Positions 26,498 through 35,125 of a stretch of 64,000 nt of DNA are shown one piece after another. This DNA comes from Lactobacillus sp. (lineage in GTDB: Bacteria > Bacillota > Bacilli > Lactobacillales > Lactobacillaceae), in NCBI RefSeq assembly GCF_014803895.1, contig NZ_JAAVAU010000023.1, forward strand, positions 1 to 64,000, given 5' to 3'. Below the pieces are notes generated by a model. The model saw nothing but the letters and a program-made list of their open reading frames with translations. It searched no databases and was not told the DNA's origin. The position numbers and the translations under genes are program-made. Position 1 is the first letter of the stretch. Every line of letters starts with the position of its first letter.

Positions 26498-27253
26498 TTG
26501 ACAAATATTATGACCGCTAACGATGTTCATTTAAGTTATGGACCCGTTGAAGCTTTACACGGTATTAGTATGGATTTTCAAGAAAAAGAGTTGACAGCTC
26601 TTTTAGGACCATCTGGTTGTGGTAAATCCACATTTTTACGTTGTTTGAACCGCATGAATGATGATATTGATAACATCAAAATTACTGGGATAATTACTTT
26701 TGAAGATGAAGATATCTACAGTCCTAAAATGGATTTAGTTAAGTTGAGAAAAGAAGTTGGGATGGTTTTTCAACAGCCCACACCATTTCCTTTTTCTATT
26801 TATAATAATATTGCTTATGGTTTGCGTTTGGCTGGTATAAAAGATAAGGAATTGATTGATCAACGAGTTGAGGAAAGCTTAAAGCAAGCTGCAATTTGGA
26901 ATGAAGTAAAAGACGATTTAAATAAAAATGCTCAAGCACTTTCGGGTGGCCAGCAGCAAAGAATTTGTATTGCACGTGCTTTAGCAGTTCATCCCAAAGT
27001 GGTGTTACTGGATGAACCTACTAGTGCTCTTGATCCAATTTCTAGTTCAGAAATTGAAGAAACCCTTTTGCATCTTAAGCATGAATTTACTTTTATTATG
27101 GTTACACATAATTTGCAGCAAGCAAGTAGAATTTCAGATAAAACAGCTTTTTTGATGAATGGTAACTTGATTGAATATGGATCAACAGAAGAAATGTTTA
27201 TGAATCCTAAAAAACAAATAACTAGTGATTATCTTAATGGACGGTTCGGATAA
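26498..27253 (+). CDS. pstB: Phosphate ABC transporter ATPase PstB (second copy)
   Basis: 251 residues. Walker [11 protein letters not shown]-loop [12 protein letters not shown], signature LSGGQQQR, Walker [15 protein letters not shown] and [10 protein letters not shown]. Its closest relative in the window is the preceding gene, from which it probably arose by duplication; the two may form a heterodimer. The start is taken as TTG at 26498 because GGGGG lies 8 bp upstream. The next ATG (26510) is too far from any ribosome site but cannot be excluded. Confidence 0.93.
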   Translation: MTNIMTANDVHLSYGPVEALHGISMDFQEKELTALLGPSGCGKSTFLRCLNRMNDDIDNIKITGIITFEDEDIYSPKMDLVKLRKEVGMVFQQPTPFPFSIYNNIAYGLRLAGIKDKELIDQRVEESLKQAAIWNEVKDDLNKNAQALSGGQQQRICIARALAVHPKVVLLDEPTSALDPISSSEIEETLLHLKHEFTFIMVTHNLQQASRISDKTAFLMNGNLIEYGSTEEMFMNPKKQITSDYLNGRFG

Positions 27254-27271
27254 TAAAAGGAGAATTTTAAA

Positions 27272-27952
27272 ATGCATGAAGTCTTTCTTGATGAATTAAA
27301 AAAATTAAACACGCGTTTTATGAATTTAGGTATCGATGTGAGTGAACAAATTGATGAAGCAACGCAGGCTTACATTGACCATGATAAAAAATTAGCCCAA
27401 GAATTAGTTTCAGATGATAAAAAGTTCTCTAATACCGCTTTAAAAGTAGAAAAACGTACTTTAAAATTAATGGCCTTACAGCAGCCAGTAGCTACTGATT
27501 TTAGAACTGTGATTAGCATTTTAGAAGCAACTAGTGATCTTGAACGTATTGGTGAAAATTCAATGTCGATTGCGTGGGAAACTATTCGAGTAAAAGGAAA
27601 TCGTCGTATTCCTGAAGTTGAAGAAATAATTACAAGTATGTCTAAAAAGGTTAACTTTATGCTTGACCAAATTTTGAAGGCTTATGTTCAAGATGATGAA
27701 AAACTAGCTCGTGACGTGGCTAAGAAAGATGATGAAGTGGACGCCGATTTTGTTAAAGCAAAAACTGCTGCAATTGAAGGTGTTCAAAAAGATCCAGAGG
27801 CAGCAGTTGCTTCTGCAAGTTACTTTATGATTATCCGTTTGCTTGAGAGAATCGGTGATCATATTGTTAATTTAGCCCAATGGGTAGTTTATAAAACTAG
27901 TGGTGAGTTAGTAGACTTAAATAATACTCGTCGTAATTTTGATTTTGAATAA
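27272..27952 (+). CDS. phoU: Phosphate transport regulator PhoU
   Basis: 226 residues, all-helical, made of two PhoU repeats. Each has a metal-binding E/D-rich motif, seen at EATSDLERIGENSMSIA (about residues 89-105) and MIIRLLERIGDHIVNLA (about 189-205). PhoU restrains phosphate uptake and signals the Pst state to a histidine kinase; no phoPR-type pair is in the window. It is the last gene of the operon, preceded by AAAGGAG. Confidence 0.95.
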   Translation: MHEVFLDELKKLNTRFMNLGIDVSEQIDEATQAYIDHDKKLAQELVSDDKKFSNTALKVEKRTLKLMALQQPVATDFRTVISILEATSDLERIGENSMSIAWETIRVKGNRRIPEVEEIITSMSKKVNFMLDQILKAYVQDDEKLARDVAKKDDEVDADFVKAKTAAIEGVQKDPEAAVASASYFMIIRLLERIGDHIVNLAQWVVYKTSGELVDLNNTRRNFDFE

Positions 27953-28046
27953 AAACATAAGCTTAATTTTGAATTTTGGTTGTTGAATGTAAGAAGCTTT
28001 TAACTGTTTACTTAGTTGTGAATAAAATTTTTGTTAATAATTATGC

Positions 28047-28074
28047 AAAGCATCCATTTAGTGGGTGCTTTTTT
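28047..28074 (+). terminator. Terminator of the pst operon
   Basis: AAGCATCCA-TTTAG-TGGGTGCTT hairpin plus six T residues. Its T-run merges with the extended -10 promoter of rbsK. Confidence 0.85.
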
Positions 28075-28108
28075 GATATAATGAACTTGTTTAATGAAAA
28101 CGCTATAG
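28074..28108 (+). promoter_or_regulatory. Extended -10 promoter of rbsK with cre-like site
   Basis: TGATATAAT (28074-28082) is an extended -10 element without a recognisable -35. Just downstream of the expected start, TGAAAACGCTATAG (28095-28108) agrees with 12 of 14 positions of the catabolite-responsive consensus TGWAANCGNTNWCA. The position fits glucose repression of ribose use; the last two bases deviate, so this is tentative. Confidence 0.5.
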
Positions 28109-28121
28109 AGAGGTATTAATT

Positions 28122-29054
28122 ATGAATAAAATTACTATTGTTGGCTCTATTAATGTTGACAGTATTTTACATATTAAAAATTTACCCCACCCTGGTGAAA
28201 CAATTGCTATGTCTAAGTTTTCAAAAGCTGCTGGTGGTAAGGGAGCAAACCAAGCGGTAGCTGGTGCGCGTGCGGGTAGTAAAGTAGTATTTGTTGGCCG
28301 CGTTGGTGATGATGATCATGGGCGTTTTATGCTTAAAGAATTTAAAGATAATAATATTGATACGACTTATGTGACTGTAACTCCAAATCAACAAACTGGT
28401 CAGGCTTATATTTTGCTTCAAGAAAGTGGTCAAAATTCAATTATTATTCAACATGGGGCTAACTTTGATGTAACGGCAGATGATGTTAGAAATGCTAAAG
28501 ATGAAATTGCCTCCAGTGATTTTGTGGTAGCACAGTTTGAAACTCCAGTAGAAGCAACTATTGAAGCTTTTAAAATTGCTCGTGCCGCTGGTAAAAAAAC
28601 TGTTTTGAATCCTGCCCCAGCAATGAAAGAAATTCCAGAAAAATTATTAGAATTAACTGATTTAATTACTCCTAATGAAACCGAAAGTCAGGGAATTACT
28701 GGCATTGAAATAACTGATGAAGAATCAATGAAGAAGAGCGCTGATTACTTCCACAATCTTGGTGTAAAAGGTGTAATTATTACTATTGGTTCACATGGAT
28801 CTTATGTTTCAATGGGTGAGTTAAATGAAATTGTTCCAGCATTTAAAGTGGAAGCAATTGATACCACTGCAGCAGGTGATACTTTCCTTGGTGCTCTAAC
28901 TAGTGAATTAAACAGTGATTTGAGCAATTTAAGAGATAGCGTAGTTTATGCTTCTAAGTCCTCGTCATTCACTGTCCAAAAGCTGGGTGCCTTTCCATCA
29001 ATTCCTAAGCGTAGTGTTGTAGAAGAATCATTAAAGGGTCAAAATAATGGATAA
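28122..29054 (+). CDS. rbsK: Ribokinase
   Basis: 310 residues. PfkB-family sugar kinase making ribose-5-phosphate from ribose and ATP. GGKGANQAVAGARAG (about residues 37-51) is the first family signature and DTTAAGDTFLGAL (about 247-259) the second, with the catalytic aspartate and anion hole. No ribose transporter adjoins it. Instead, a nucleoside hydrolase follows, so the ribose probably comes from nucleosides. It overlaps rpiA by 8 bp. Confidence 0.95.
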   Translation: MNKITIVGSINVDSILHIKNLPHPGETIAMSKFSKAAGGKGANQAVAGARAGSKVVFVGRVGDDDHGRFMLKEFKDNNIDTTYVTVTPNQQTGQAYILLQESGQNSIIIQHGANFDVTADDVRNAKDEIASSDFVVAQFETPVEATIEAFKIARAAGKKTVLNPAPAMKEIPEKLLELTDLITPNETESQGITGIEITDEESMKKSADYFHNLGVKGVIITIGSHGSYVSMGELNEIVPAFKVEAIDTTAAGDTFLGALTSELNSDLSNLRDSVVYASKSSSFTVQKLGAFPSIPKRSVVEESLKGQNNG

Positions 29055-29745
29055 GAAACAACAAGATCAATTAAAAAGAGAAGCTGCAACCCAAGCAGCA
29101 ATGATGGTTGAACCAAATTCAATCTTAGGGGTTGGTACTGGGTCAACAGTAGCATTTTTTATTGATGCATTAGGTAAAAGAAAAAGTGAAGAAAATTTTT
29201 CTTTAAAGTATATTGTAACTACATCAAACCGTAGCAAACAACAGCTTGAAAGTTTGGGATTTAAAGTTGATGAATTAGCTGACGTTGATGAAGTAGATTT
29301 AACGGTTGATGGTGCTGACCGTGTTGATGATCATTTAGATGGTATCAAAGGTGGCGGAGGTGCATTAACTTTAGAAAAAAACGTTGCTATTAATTCTAAA
29401 AAGATTATTTGGATAGTTGATGAAAGTAAGTTAGTTAATCGCCTTGGTAACTTTCCATTACCCGTTGAAGTTTTACCAATTTCTTGTGAACAAAATTTCA
29501 AAAAATTCCAAGAACAAGGTCTAAAACCAAAGTTTAGACTTGATAGTAATGGTAAACGTTATGTAACTCATTATGGTAATTATATTATTGATTTATATGT
29601 TGATCCTGTGCCAATTCCGGAGGGCTTAGCTGACTATCTTGATCATACTGTTGGTGTGGTTGAACATGGTTTGTTTTTAAATATGTGTGATGAAGTGATT
29701 ATTGCTCATAGTAATGGTACGATTGAAGATAAAAAACGTAAATAA
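29047..29745 (+). CDS. rpiA: Ribose-5-phosphate isomerase A
   Basis: 232 residues. It interconverts ribose-5-phosphate and ribulose-5-phosphate. GVGTGSTVAFFIDAL (about residues 25-39), TVDGADRVD (about 88-96, active-site aspartates), KGGGGALTLEK (about 101-111) and PLPVEVLP are all present. It overlaps rbsK by 8 bp, so kinase and isomerase are translated together and hand ribose into the pentose phosphate route. It ends at a terminator. Confidence 0.96.
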   Translation: MDKKQQDQLKREAATQAAMMVEPNSILGVGTGSTVAFFIDALGKRKSEENFSLKYIVTTSNRSKQQLESLGFKVDELADVDEVDLTVDGADRVDDHLDGIKGGGGALTLEKNVAINSKKIIWIVDESKLVNRLGNFPLPVEVLPISCEQNFKKFQEQGLKPKFRLDSNGKRYVTHYGNYIIDLYVDPVPIPEGLADYLDHTVGVVEHGLFLNMCDEVIIAHSNGTIEDKKRK

Positions 29746-29750
29746 ATAAT

Positions 29751-29785
29751 AAAAAGACTTGGGAAATTCTTTCAAGTCTTTTTTT
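29751..29785 (+). terminator. Terminator of rbsK-rpiA
   Basis: AAAAAGACTTG and CAAGTCTTTTTTT form a 9-10 bp stem with T-run. Confidence 0.87.
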
Positions 29786-29822
29786 GTTGTAAAAGATAGT
29801 TCATAATAAAATTAAACGTTTA
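29784..29822 (+). promoter_or_regulatory. Promoter and LacI-type operator of the nucleoside hydrolase gene
   Basis: TTGTTG (29784-29789), 17-bp spacer, TAAAAT (29807-29812). The palindrome TAAACGTTTA (29813-29822) directly follows the -10 and covers the expected start site. Its centre AAACGTTT is the core bound by LacI-family regulators including CcpA and RbsR, though the outer bases do not match the full cre consensus. Confidence 0.6.
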
Positions 29823-29846
29823 TGTGAAGAAAGGAAATATAATTTT

Positions 29847-30770
29847 ATGTCAAAGAAGCCCGTAATTTTTAGTACCGATCCAGGCATTGATGATGTAGCT
29901 GCAATGACTATTAGCTTATTCGATAAGGAAATCGATTTAAGAATGATTGTTGCAACCTGGGGTAATGTTGGATTAGAGTATACTTTAAAAAATACTTTAG
30001 GTCTTGAAACTTTTTTACATACTAAAGTTCCTGTAGTAAAGGGAGCTAATCAACCATTAGTGCGTCCTGCTATTAGTGCTGCAAGTGTGCACGGCAAAAC
30101 AGGTATTGCAGGCTTTGAATTTTCAGAAATTGATGAAAGCTTGCTTAAACCTGGTTTGGCAGCAACTTTAATGCATGAAGAAATTCAAAATAGTAAAGAA
30201 AAAATGATTTTAATGGGAGTAGGTCCATTAACAGATTTTGCTTTATTATTTAAGCAGTATCCAGAAGATTTAGAAAAAATTGAGAAGGTTATTATCATGG
30301 GTGGAAATATCGGTCATGGTAATCACAGTCCTTTTGCAGAATACAATATTGCTGGAGATCCAGAAGCTGCTCAAGTAGTTTTTCAATCCGGACTTCCAAT
30401 TCAAGTAGCCCCTCTTGAAATTGGTAATCAAGCTCACATGACTGCTGATCAAATGAAAAGAATCAAAGCATGTGGGGAAGTGGGTAACATGCTCTACAGT
30501 ATGTTTTCTAATATCCATGAAACTGATGGTAGTGATCAAATTAAAATTTATGATCCAACTGCTGTGGGTATTTTGGTACGTCCAGAGTTATATACCTTTA
30601 AGCCCGCATATGTAGAAATTGAATTAGCTGGTAAATTTACTGCGGGTGCTAGTGCAATGGACTTTTTAAGTGATCAGCCAAATGCAGAGATTGCAACGGA
30701 AGTCGACACTACTAAGTTTGCAGATTGGTTCATTGAAGCAATTAAGGCAGCTGATAAAGGAAGAAAGTAA
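29847..30770 (+). CDS. Ribonucleoside hydrolase (inosine-uridine hydrolase family)
   Basis: 307 residues. It splits nucleosides into base and ribose. The calcium-site motif STDPGIDDVAAM (about residues 9-20) defines the family. VIIMGGNIGHGN (about 149-160) and AEYNIAGDPEAAQ (about 165-177) hold further metal and ribose ligands, and the C-terminal IKIYDPTAVG supplies the last aspartate. Which nucleosides it prefers cannot be read out. It overlaps the next gene, a GntR regulator, by 1 bp. Together with rbsK and rpiA it forms a nucleoside-ribose salvage route. Confidence 0.93.
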   Translation: MSKKPVIFSTDPGIDDVAAMTISLFDKEIDLRMIVATWGNVGLEYTLKNTLGLETFLHTKVPVVKGANQPLVRPAISAASVHGKTGIAGFEFSEIDESLLKPGLAATLMHEEIQNSKEKMILMGVGPLTDFALLFKQYPEDLEKIEKVIIMGGNIGHGNHSPFAEYNIAGDPEAAQVVFQSGLPIQVAPLEIGNQAHMTADQMKRIKACGEVGNMLYSMFSNIHETDGSDQIKIYDPTAVGILVRPELYTFKPAYVEIELAGKFTAGASAMDFLSDQPNAEIATEVDTTKFADWFIEAIKAADKGRK

Positions 30771-31498
30771 TGGCAGATTTAGTTTATCGGGTAGTAATGC
30801 ACGATATTAAGAAGAAGATTTTAAATAATGAATATCCCGAGATGCGTTTACCTGATGAACGTAGTTTAAGTGAACAATATCAAGTAAGTCGTTCCTCAAT
30901 GAAACGTGCGTTGGGTTTGCTTGCTCAACAGGGAATTATTTTTAAAAAACGTGGAAGTGGTACCTTTATTAATCCTTTGTACTTAAAAAATCAGTCTTTG
31001 TTTAAGTATGAGGGTTCTAATTTGGGAATTACAGATTCGTTTAAGATGCCAGGCAAAAAACAGAGCATTGAATTACTTGATTATCAGGTAGTTAAGGCTG
31101 ATGAAGAATTAAAACAAGATTTATTTTTGAAAGATTCTGATTTTGTTTATAAAATTAAACGGTTGCGTTTACTAGACGATCAACCATTTTTGATTGAAAC
31201 AGGATATATTCCAATTAAGATTGCTCCAGAACTTAATCCAAATATTTTGAAGAGTTCTCTTTTTAATTATTTAGAAGATGCTCAAGGTAAGACTGTTACA
31301 AGATCATTTTTAACAATTACAGTTGAGCCTTCTACTTTGGATGATCAATCAAAATTAGTTTTAGCACCTAATGAACCTGTAGGGATTATGTCAGGAATCT
31401 TTTTCTTGGATGATGGAACGCCATTTGAAGTTTCAAATATGAGAATTCATTATAAATATATGAAATACAATACTTTTGTAAATTTGAGTCAAGAGTAA
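30770..31498 (+). CDS. GntR/HutC-family regulator with UTRA ligand domain
   Basis: 242 residues: an N-terminal winged helix (LPDERSLSEQYQVSRSSMKR, about 25-44; GSGTFINP wing, about 63-70) and a C-terminal UTRA sensor domain (from about residue 90; IKRLRLLDDQPFLIETGYIP). Such proteins are ligand-released repressors, often of sugar or nucleoside genes. Its start codon overlaps the stop of the nucleoside hydrolase gene. Likely targets are its own operon and perhaps the phosphoketolase gene downstream, which has a palindrome at 31553-31568; both are inference. Confidence 0.9.
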   Translation: MADLVYRVVMHDIKKKILNNEYPEMRLPDERSLSEQYQVSRSSMKRALGLLAQQGIIFKKRGSGTFINPLYLKNQSLFKYEGSNLGITDSFKMPGKKQSIELLDYQVVKADEELKQDLFLKDSDFVYKIKRLRLLDDQPFLIETGYIPIKIAPELNPNILKSSLFNYLEDAQGKTVTRSFLTITVEPSTLDDQSKLVLAPNEPVGIMSGIFFLDDGTPFEVSNMRIHYKYMKYNTFVNLSQE

Positions 31499-31500
31499 GG

Positions 31501-31537
31501 AAAACAAGCATACAGTAAAGGGTATGCTTGTTTTTTT
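31501..31537 (+). terminator. Terminator of the nucleoside hydrolase-gntR operon
   Basis: AAAACAAGCATAC and GTATGCTTGTTTT, a 13-bp stem with T-run. Confidence 0.9.
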
Positions 31538-31552
31538 ATCTTATTGCCAAAA

Positions 31553-31568
31553 ATTGGAACGGTCCAAT
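31553..31568 (+). promoter_or_regulatory. Palindrome upstream of the phosphoketolase promoter
   Basis: ATTGGA-ACGG-TCCAAT, 6-bp arms, ending 11 bp before the -35 box of xpkA. A candidate operator for a dimeric regulator such as the GntR protein encoded just upstream. Confidence 0.5.
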
Positions 31569-31579
31569 AATTTAAATGG

Positions 31580-31608
31580 TTGAATTTGTACTCCGTCTGC
31601 TTTAAAAT
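31580..31608 (+). promoter_or_regulatory. Promoter of the phosphoketolase gene
   Basis: TTGAAT, 17-bp spacer, TAAAAT, followed by a 35-bp leader with the ribosome site GAGGAG before the ATG at 31644. Confidence 0.65.
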
Positions 31609-31643
31609 TATAGATAACAAGATTAATTCGAGGAGAAAAAATT

Positions 31644-34049
31644 ATGGCAGTAAATTACGATACTAAAGATTACTTAAAGAGTGTTGACGCTTACTGGCGC
31701 GCTGCAAATTACTTATCTGTTGGTCAGTTATTCTTGATGAACAATCCACTTTTAAAGCGTGAATTAAAATCTGAAGATGTTAAGCCTAAGCCAATTGGTC
31801 ACTGGGGCACAATTGTACCGCAGAATTTCATTTATGCTCACTTAAATCGTGCAATTAAAAAGTATGATTTGAATATGTTCTATATTGAAGGTTCGGGTCA
31901 TGGTGGTCAAGTGATGGTTTCTAACTCCTATCTTGATGGCTCTTATACTGAAAGATATCCAGAAATTACTCAAGATGAAAAAGGAATGGCTAAGCTATTT
32001 AAGCAATTTAGTTTCCCAGGTGGTGTAGCAAGTCACGCTGCCCCTGAAACTCCAGGTTCAATTCATGAAGGTGGAGAATTGGGTTACTCACTTTCTCATG
32101 GTGTCGGTGCAATTTTAGATAATCCTGATGTAATTGCTGCTGTTGAAATTGGTGATGGTGAATCAGAAACAGGTCCATTGGCTGCCAGTTGGTTCTCAAG
32201 TAAATTTATCAATCCAATTAAAGATGGTGCCGTTATTCCTATTTTACAAATTAACGGTTACAAAATTTCTAACCCAACTATCGTTTCAAGAATGAGTGAT
32301 GACGAATTAACTAAGTATTTTGAAGGTATGGGTTGGAAGCCTTACTTTGTGTCTGCCTATGCTGGTGGAGAATTTGATGGTTATAAGGACCATATGGAAG
32401 TACACGAAGAAATGGCAAAGACTATGGATAAGGTTGTTGAAGATATCAAGGCTATCCAAAAAAATGCTCGTGAAAATAATGATAGTTCTCAAGTACAATG
32501 GCCAATGATTGTCTTCAGAGTACCTAAGGGTTGGACTGGTCCTAAATTTGATTTAGATGGTAATCCAATTGAAAATAGCTTCCGTGCTCACCAAATTCCA
32601 ATTCCAGTTGCTCAAGATGATATGACTCATAAAGAAATGCTTACTGATTGGATGGAAAGTTATAAACCTGAAGAATTATTTAATGAAGATGGTTCACCAA
32701 CAGAAATTGTATTAGAAAATACTCTTGATGGTGATCAAAGAATGGCAATGAATCCTGTAACTAATGGCGGTATTGATCCAAAGAGTTTAGATATGCCAGA
32801 ATACAGAGACTTTGCAATTAAGTTCGATAAGCCAGGTTCAGTTGAAAAGCAAGATATGGCTGAATGGGCTAAATACTTAGATAAGATGGCTGAACTAAAT
32901 CCAAATAACTTCCGTGGTTTTGGTCCAGATGAATCTAAGTCAAATCGTTTGTTTAAATTACTTGATGGTCAAAAACGTCAATGGATGGAAAGTATCCATA
33001 CTCCAAATGATGAAAACTTGAATCATGAAGGACGATTGATTGATTCACAATTATCTGAACATCAAGATGAAGGATGGCTTGAAGGATATGTCTTAACTGG
33101 TCGTCATGGCTTCTTTGCTACTTATGAAGCATTTGGTCGTGTAGTTGATTCAATGCTTACTCAACATATGAAATGGTTGCGTAAGGCTAAGGAACAAACT
33201 TGGCGTCATGATTATCCATCATTGAATTTAGTAGATACTTCTACTGTTTTCCAACAAGATCATAATGGTTATACGCACCAAGATCCAGGTATGCTTACCC
33301 ACCTATATGAAAAGAATCGTCCAGATTTGATTCATGAATACTTACCAGCTGATACTAATTCGTTATTGGCAGTCTCTGATAAGGCATTTAGAGATCGTGA
33401 ATGTATTAATGTGTTGGTAACTTCTAAGCAACCTCGTCCACAATGGTTCTCAATTGAAGAAGCTAAGAAATTAGTTGATAAAGGTTTAGGTTATATTGAC
33501 TGGGCTTCAACTGACCAAGGTGATAAGCCAGATGTTATCTTTGCCTCCACTGGTACTGAACCAACTATTGAATCATTAGCTGCAATTGATTTACTTCATA
33601 AGAAGTTTCCGGAGTTAAAGATTCGCTACATTAATGTCATTGATGTAATGAAGTTAATGAGCCCAGAAAAGAATCCAAATGCTATCAGTGATAAAGAGTT
33701 CAACAGACTCTTTCCTAAGGATACTCCAGTTATCTTTGCATGGCATGGCTTTAAACCAATGATGGAATCCATTTGGTTTGATAGAGGTCGTGGTAAAGAT
33801 GATGTCCATATTCATGGCTATGAAGAAAATGGTGATATCACTACTCCATTTGATATGCGTGTACTTAACCACATGGATAGATTTAACCTAGCTAAGGATG
33901 TGGTTCAATCTGTACCATCATTAGCAGAAAAGAATATGGACTTCATTAGTGAAATGGATGACTTGCTTGCAAAGCATCACCAATATATTCGTGATAATGG
34001 TAAGGATATTCCTGAAGTTACCGAATGGAAATGGGAAGGTTTAAAGTAA
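31644..34049 (+). CDS. xpkA: Xylulose-5-phosphate/fructose-6-phosphate phosphoketolase
   Basis: 801 residues, the usual length. The thiamine-diphosphate enzyme cleaves xylulose-5-phosphate (and perhaps fructose-6-phosphate) with phosphate to acetyl-phosphate and glyceraldehyde-3-phosphate. HGGQVM (about residue 85), [14 protein letters not shown] (about 169-182, cofactor diphosphate and metal) and [10 protein letters not shown] (about 538-547) are the family motifs. In this otherwise homofermentative lineage the enzyme serves pentose use, which fits the ribose genes directly upstream. Codon use is biased towards the common codons of highly expressed genes. It is monocistronic with its own promoter and terminator. 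Confidence 0.96.
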   Translation: MAVNYDTKDYLKSVDAYWRAANYLSVGQLFLMNNPLLKRELKSEDVKPKPIGHWGTIVPQNFIYAHLNRAIKKYDLNMFYIEGSGHGGQVMVSNSYLDGSYTERYPEITQDEKGMAKLFKQFSFPGGVASHAAPETPGSIHEGGELGYSLSHGVGAILDNPDVIAAVEIGDGESETGPLAASWFSSKFINPIKDGAVIPILQINGYKISNPTIVSRMSDDELTKYFEGMGWKPYFVSAYAGGEFDGYKDHMEVHEEMAKTMDKVVEDIKAIQKNARENNDSSQVQWPMIVFRVPKGWTGPKFDLDGNPIENSFRAHQIPIPVAQDDMTHKEMLTDWMESYKPEELFNEDGSPTEIVLENTLDGDQRMAMNPVTNGGIDPKSLDMPEYRDFAIKFDKPGSVEKQDMAEWAKYLDKMAELNPNNFRGFGPDESKSNRLFKLLDGQKRQWMESIHTPNDENLNHEGRLIDSQLSEHQDEGWLEGYVLTGRHGFFATYEAFGRVVDSMLTQHMKWLRKAKEQTWRHDYPSLNLVDTSTVFQQDHNGYTHQDPGMLTHLYEKNRPDLIHEYLPADTNSLLAVSDKAFRDRECINVLVTSKQPRPQWFSIEEAKKLVDKGLGYIDWASTDQGDKPDVIFASTGTEPTIESLAAIDLLHKKFPELKIRYINVIDVMKLMSPEKNPNAISDKEFNRLFPKDTPVIFAWHGFKPMMESIWFDRGRGKDDVHIHGYEENGDITTPFDMRVLNHMDRFNLAKDVVQSVPSLAEKNMDFISEMDDLLAKHHQYIRDNGKDIPEVTEWKWEGLK

Positions 34050-34070
34050 GTTTTTAAAATAACAAATTCA

Positions 34071-34110
34071 GAAAGAGACAAGGAAAATAAATTATTCTTT
34101 GTCTTTTTTT
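34071..34110 (+). terminator. Terminator of xpkA
   Basis: GACAAGGAA paired with TTCTTTGTC around an AT-rich loop, flanked by A- and T-runs. Confidence 0.8.
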
Positions 34111-34202
34111 GATGTAGGTTAGATTAACTGGTAAAATGATGTTATATTATTAAAAATTGGATAAATGTAATTAATTATTAGGGATTGAGTGGAGACGATA
34201 AT

Positions 34203-34853
34203 ATGGATTTTAAGGATACTCTTGATCAAGAAAGAGCTACTAGAAGATTTACTGATGAAGAAATCACTGAAGAGGAAATTAGAGCAATAATTACTGATGC
34301 CCAACGCTCACCATCACTTTTAAATTCACAACCATGGCGCGTATATGTAGTCCAGGGTGAAGCTGTTAAAAAGATTAGAGCAGAGTTCAAAAAAATGATT
34401 GAAGCTGGCGAACAACCTCGTGAAGATTTTTCAAAGATAATGAATGTCGAGTGGGATACATTCCCAAGTAAAAATATGGCTACAATGAGTGATACATTGA
34501 ATTATTTTTTACGTGGAGAATTAGAACAGTTTTCTGAAGCACAAGTAAATCTTTTTAATGCACCAACTCTGGTATTTATGACTATTCCTAAAAAGTCTCC
34601 AGCATGGTCAATCTTTGACTTAGGTTCTTTTTCTCAAACTTTAATGCTTTCGGCACAATCACGTGGAATTAATACTATGCCAGCCCATGCAATTGTTAAA
34701 TTCCCAGATGTTATTAGAAAGTATGTCCCAATTCCTGATGAAGAATCCATTGGGATGGGAATAGGTTTAGGCTATCGCGATAAAAAGGCCTCTATTAATG
34801 GTTATCGTGCTAAACGTTTACCAGTAGATTCTATCTTAACAATTACTAAATAA
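34203..34853 (+). CDS. Nitroreductase-family flavoprotein
   Basis: 216 residues. NAD(P)H- and FMN-dependent oxidoreductase of the NfnB/NfsB fold. RATRRFTDEEIT (about 11-22) and SPSLLNSQPWRVYVV (about 37-51) bind the flavin phosphate. The C-terminal GMGIGLGYRDKKASING is typical. Substrates of the family include nitroaromatics, quinones and flavins; the physiological one is unknown. The start at 34203 is preferred over a TTG six codons earlier because GGAG lies between them. Single gene between two terminators. Confidence 0.9.
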   Translation: MDFKDTLDQERATRRFTDEEITEEEIRAIITDAQRSPSLLNSQPWRVYVVQGEAVKKIRAEFKKMIEAGEQPREDFSKIMNVEWDTFPSKNMATMSDTLNYFLRGELEQFSEAQVNLFNAPTLVFMTIPKKSPAWSIFDLGSFSQTLMLSAQSRGINTMPAHAIVKFPDVIRKYVPIPDEESIGMGIGLGYRDKKASINGYRAKRLPVDSILTITK

Positions 34854-34858
34854 TTTTT

Positions 34859-34885
34859 AAGGAGAGATATTGCTCTCCTTTTTTT
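34859..34885 (+). terminator. Terminator of the nitroreductase gene
   Basis: AAGGAGAG-ATATTG-CTCTCCTT plus T-run. Confidence 0.87.
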
Positions 34886-35125
34886 AATGAAGGTAAGGAT
34901 TGCTAAAGTTATAGGTAAATTATTAGTGCAAGAAAATAATTAGAGATTAATGTTTTGTTAGTCTCTTTTTTAGTCATGAATAAAAAAGAAAAGTATAATT
35001 AAATTAGTCAAATTTTATAAAAATTAAGTGAATTCTTGATTTATCTAGAGTTAGAACCTGTTTTTTGCGTAAGAAATGCTAAAATATAGGTGGATTATTT
35101 TATATATATAAAAAGGTGAAATCAA

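Noticed and set aside
34888..34944. 18-residue ORF after the nitroreductase terminator
   Set aside because: No ribosome site, very short, and starts inside the T-run of a terminator; no toxin-like features beyond a basic start.
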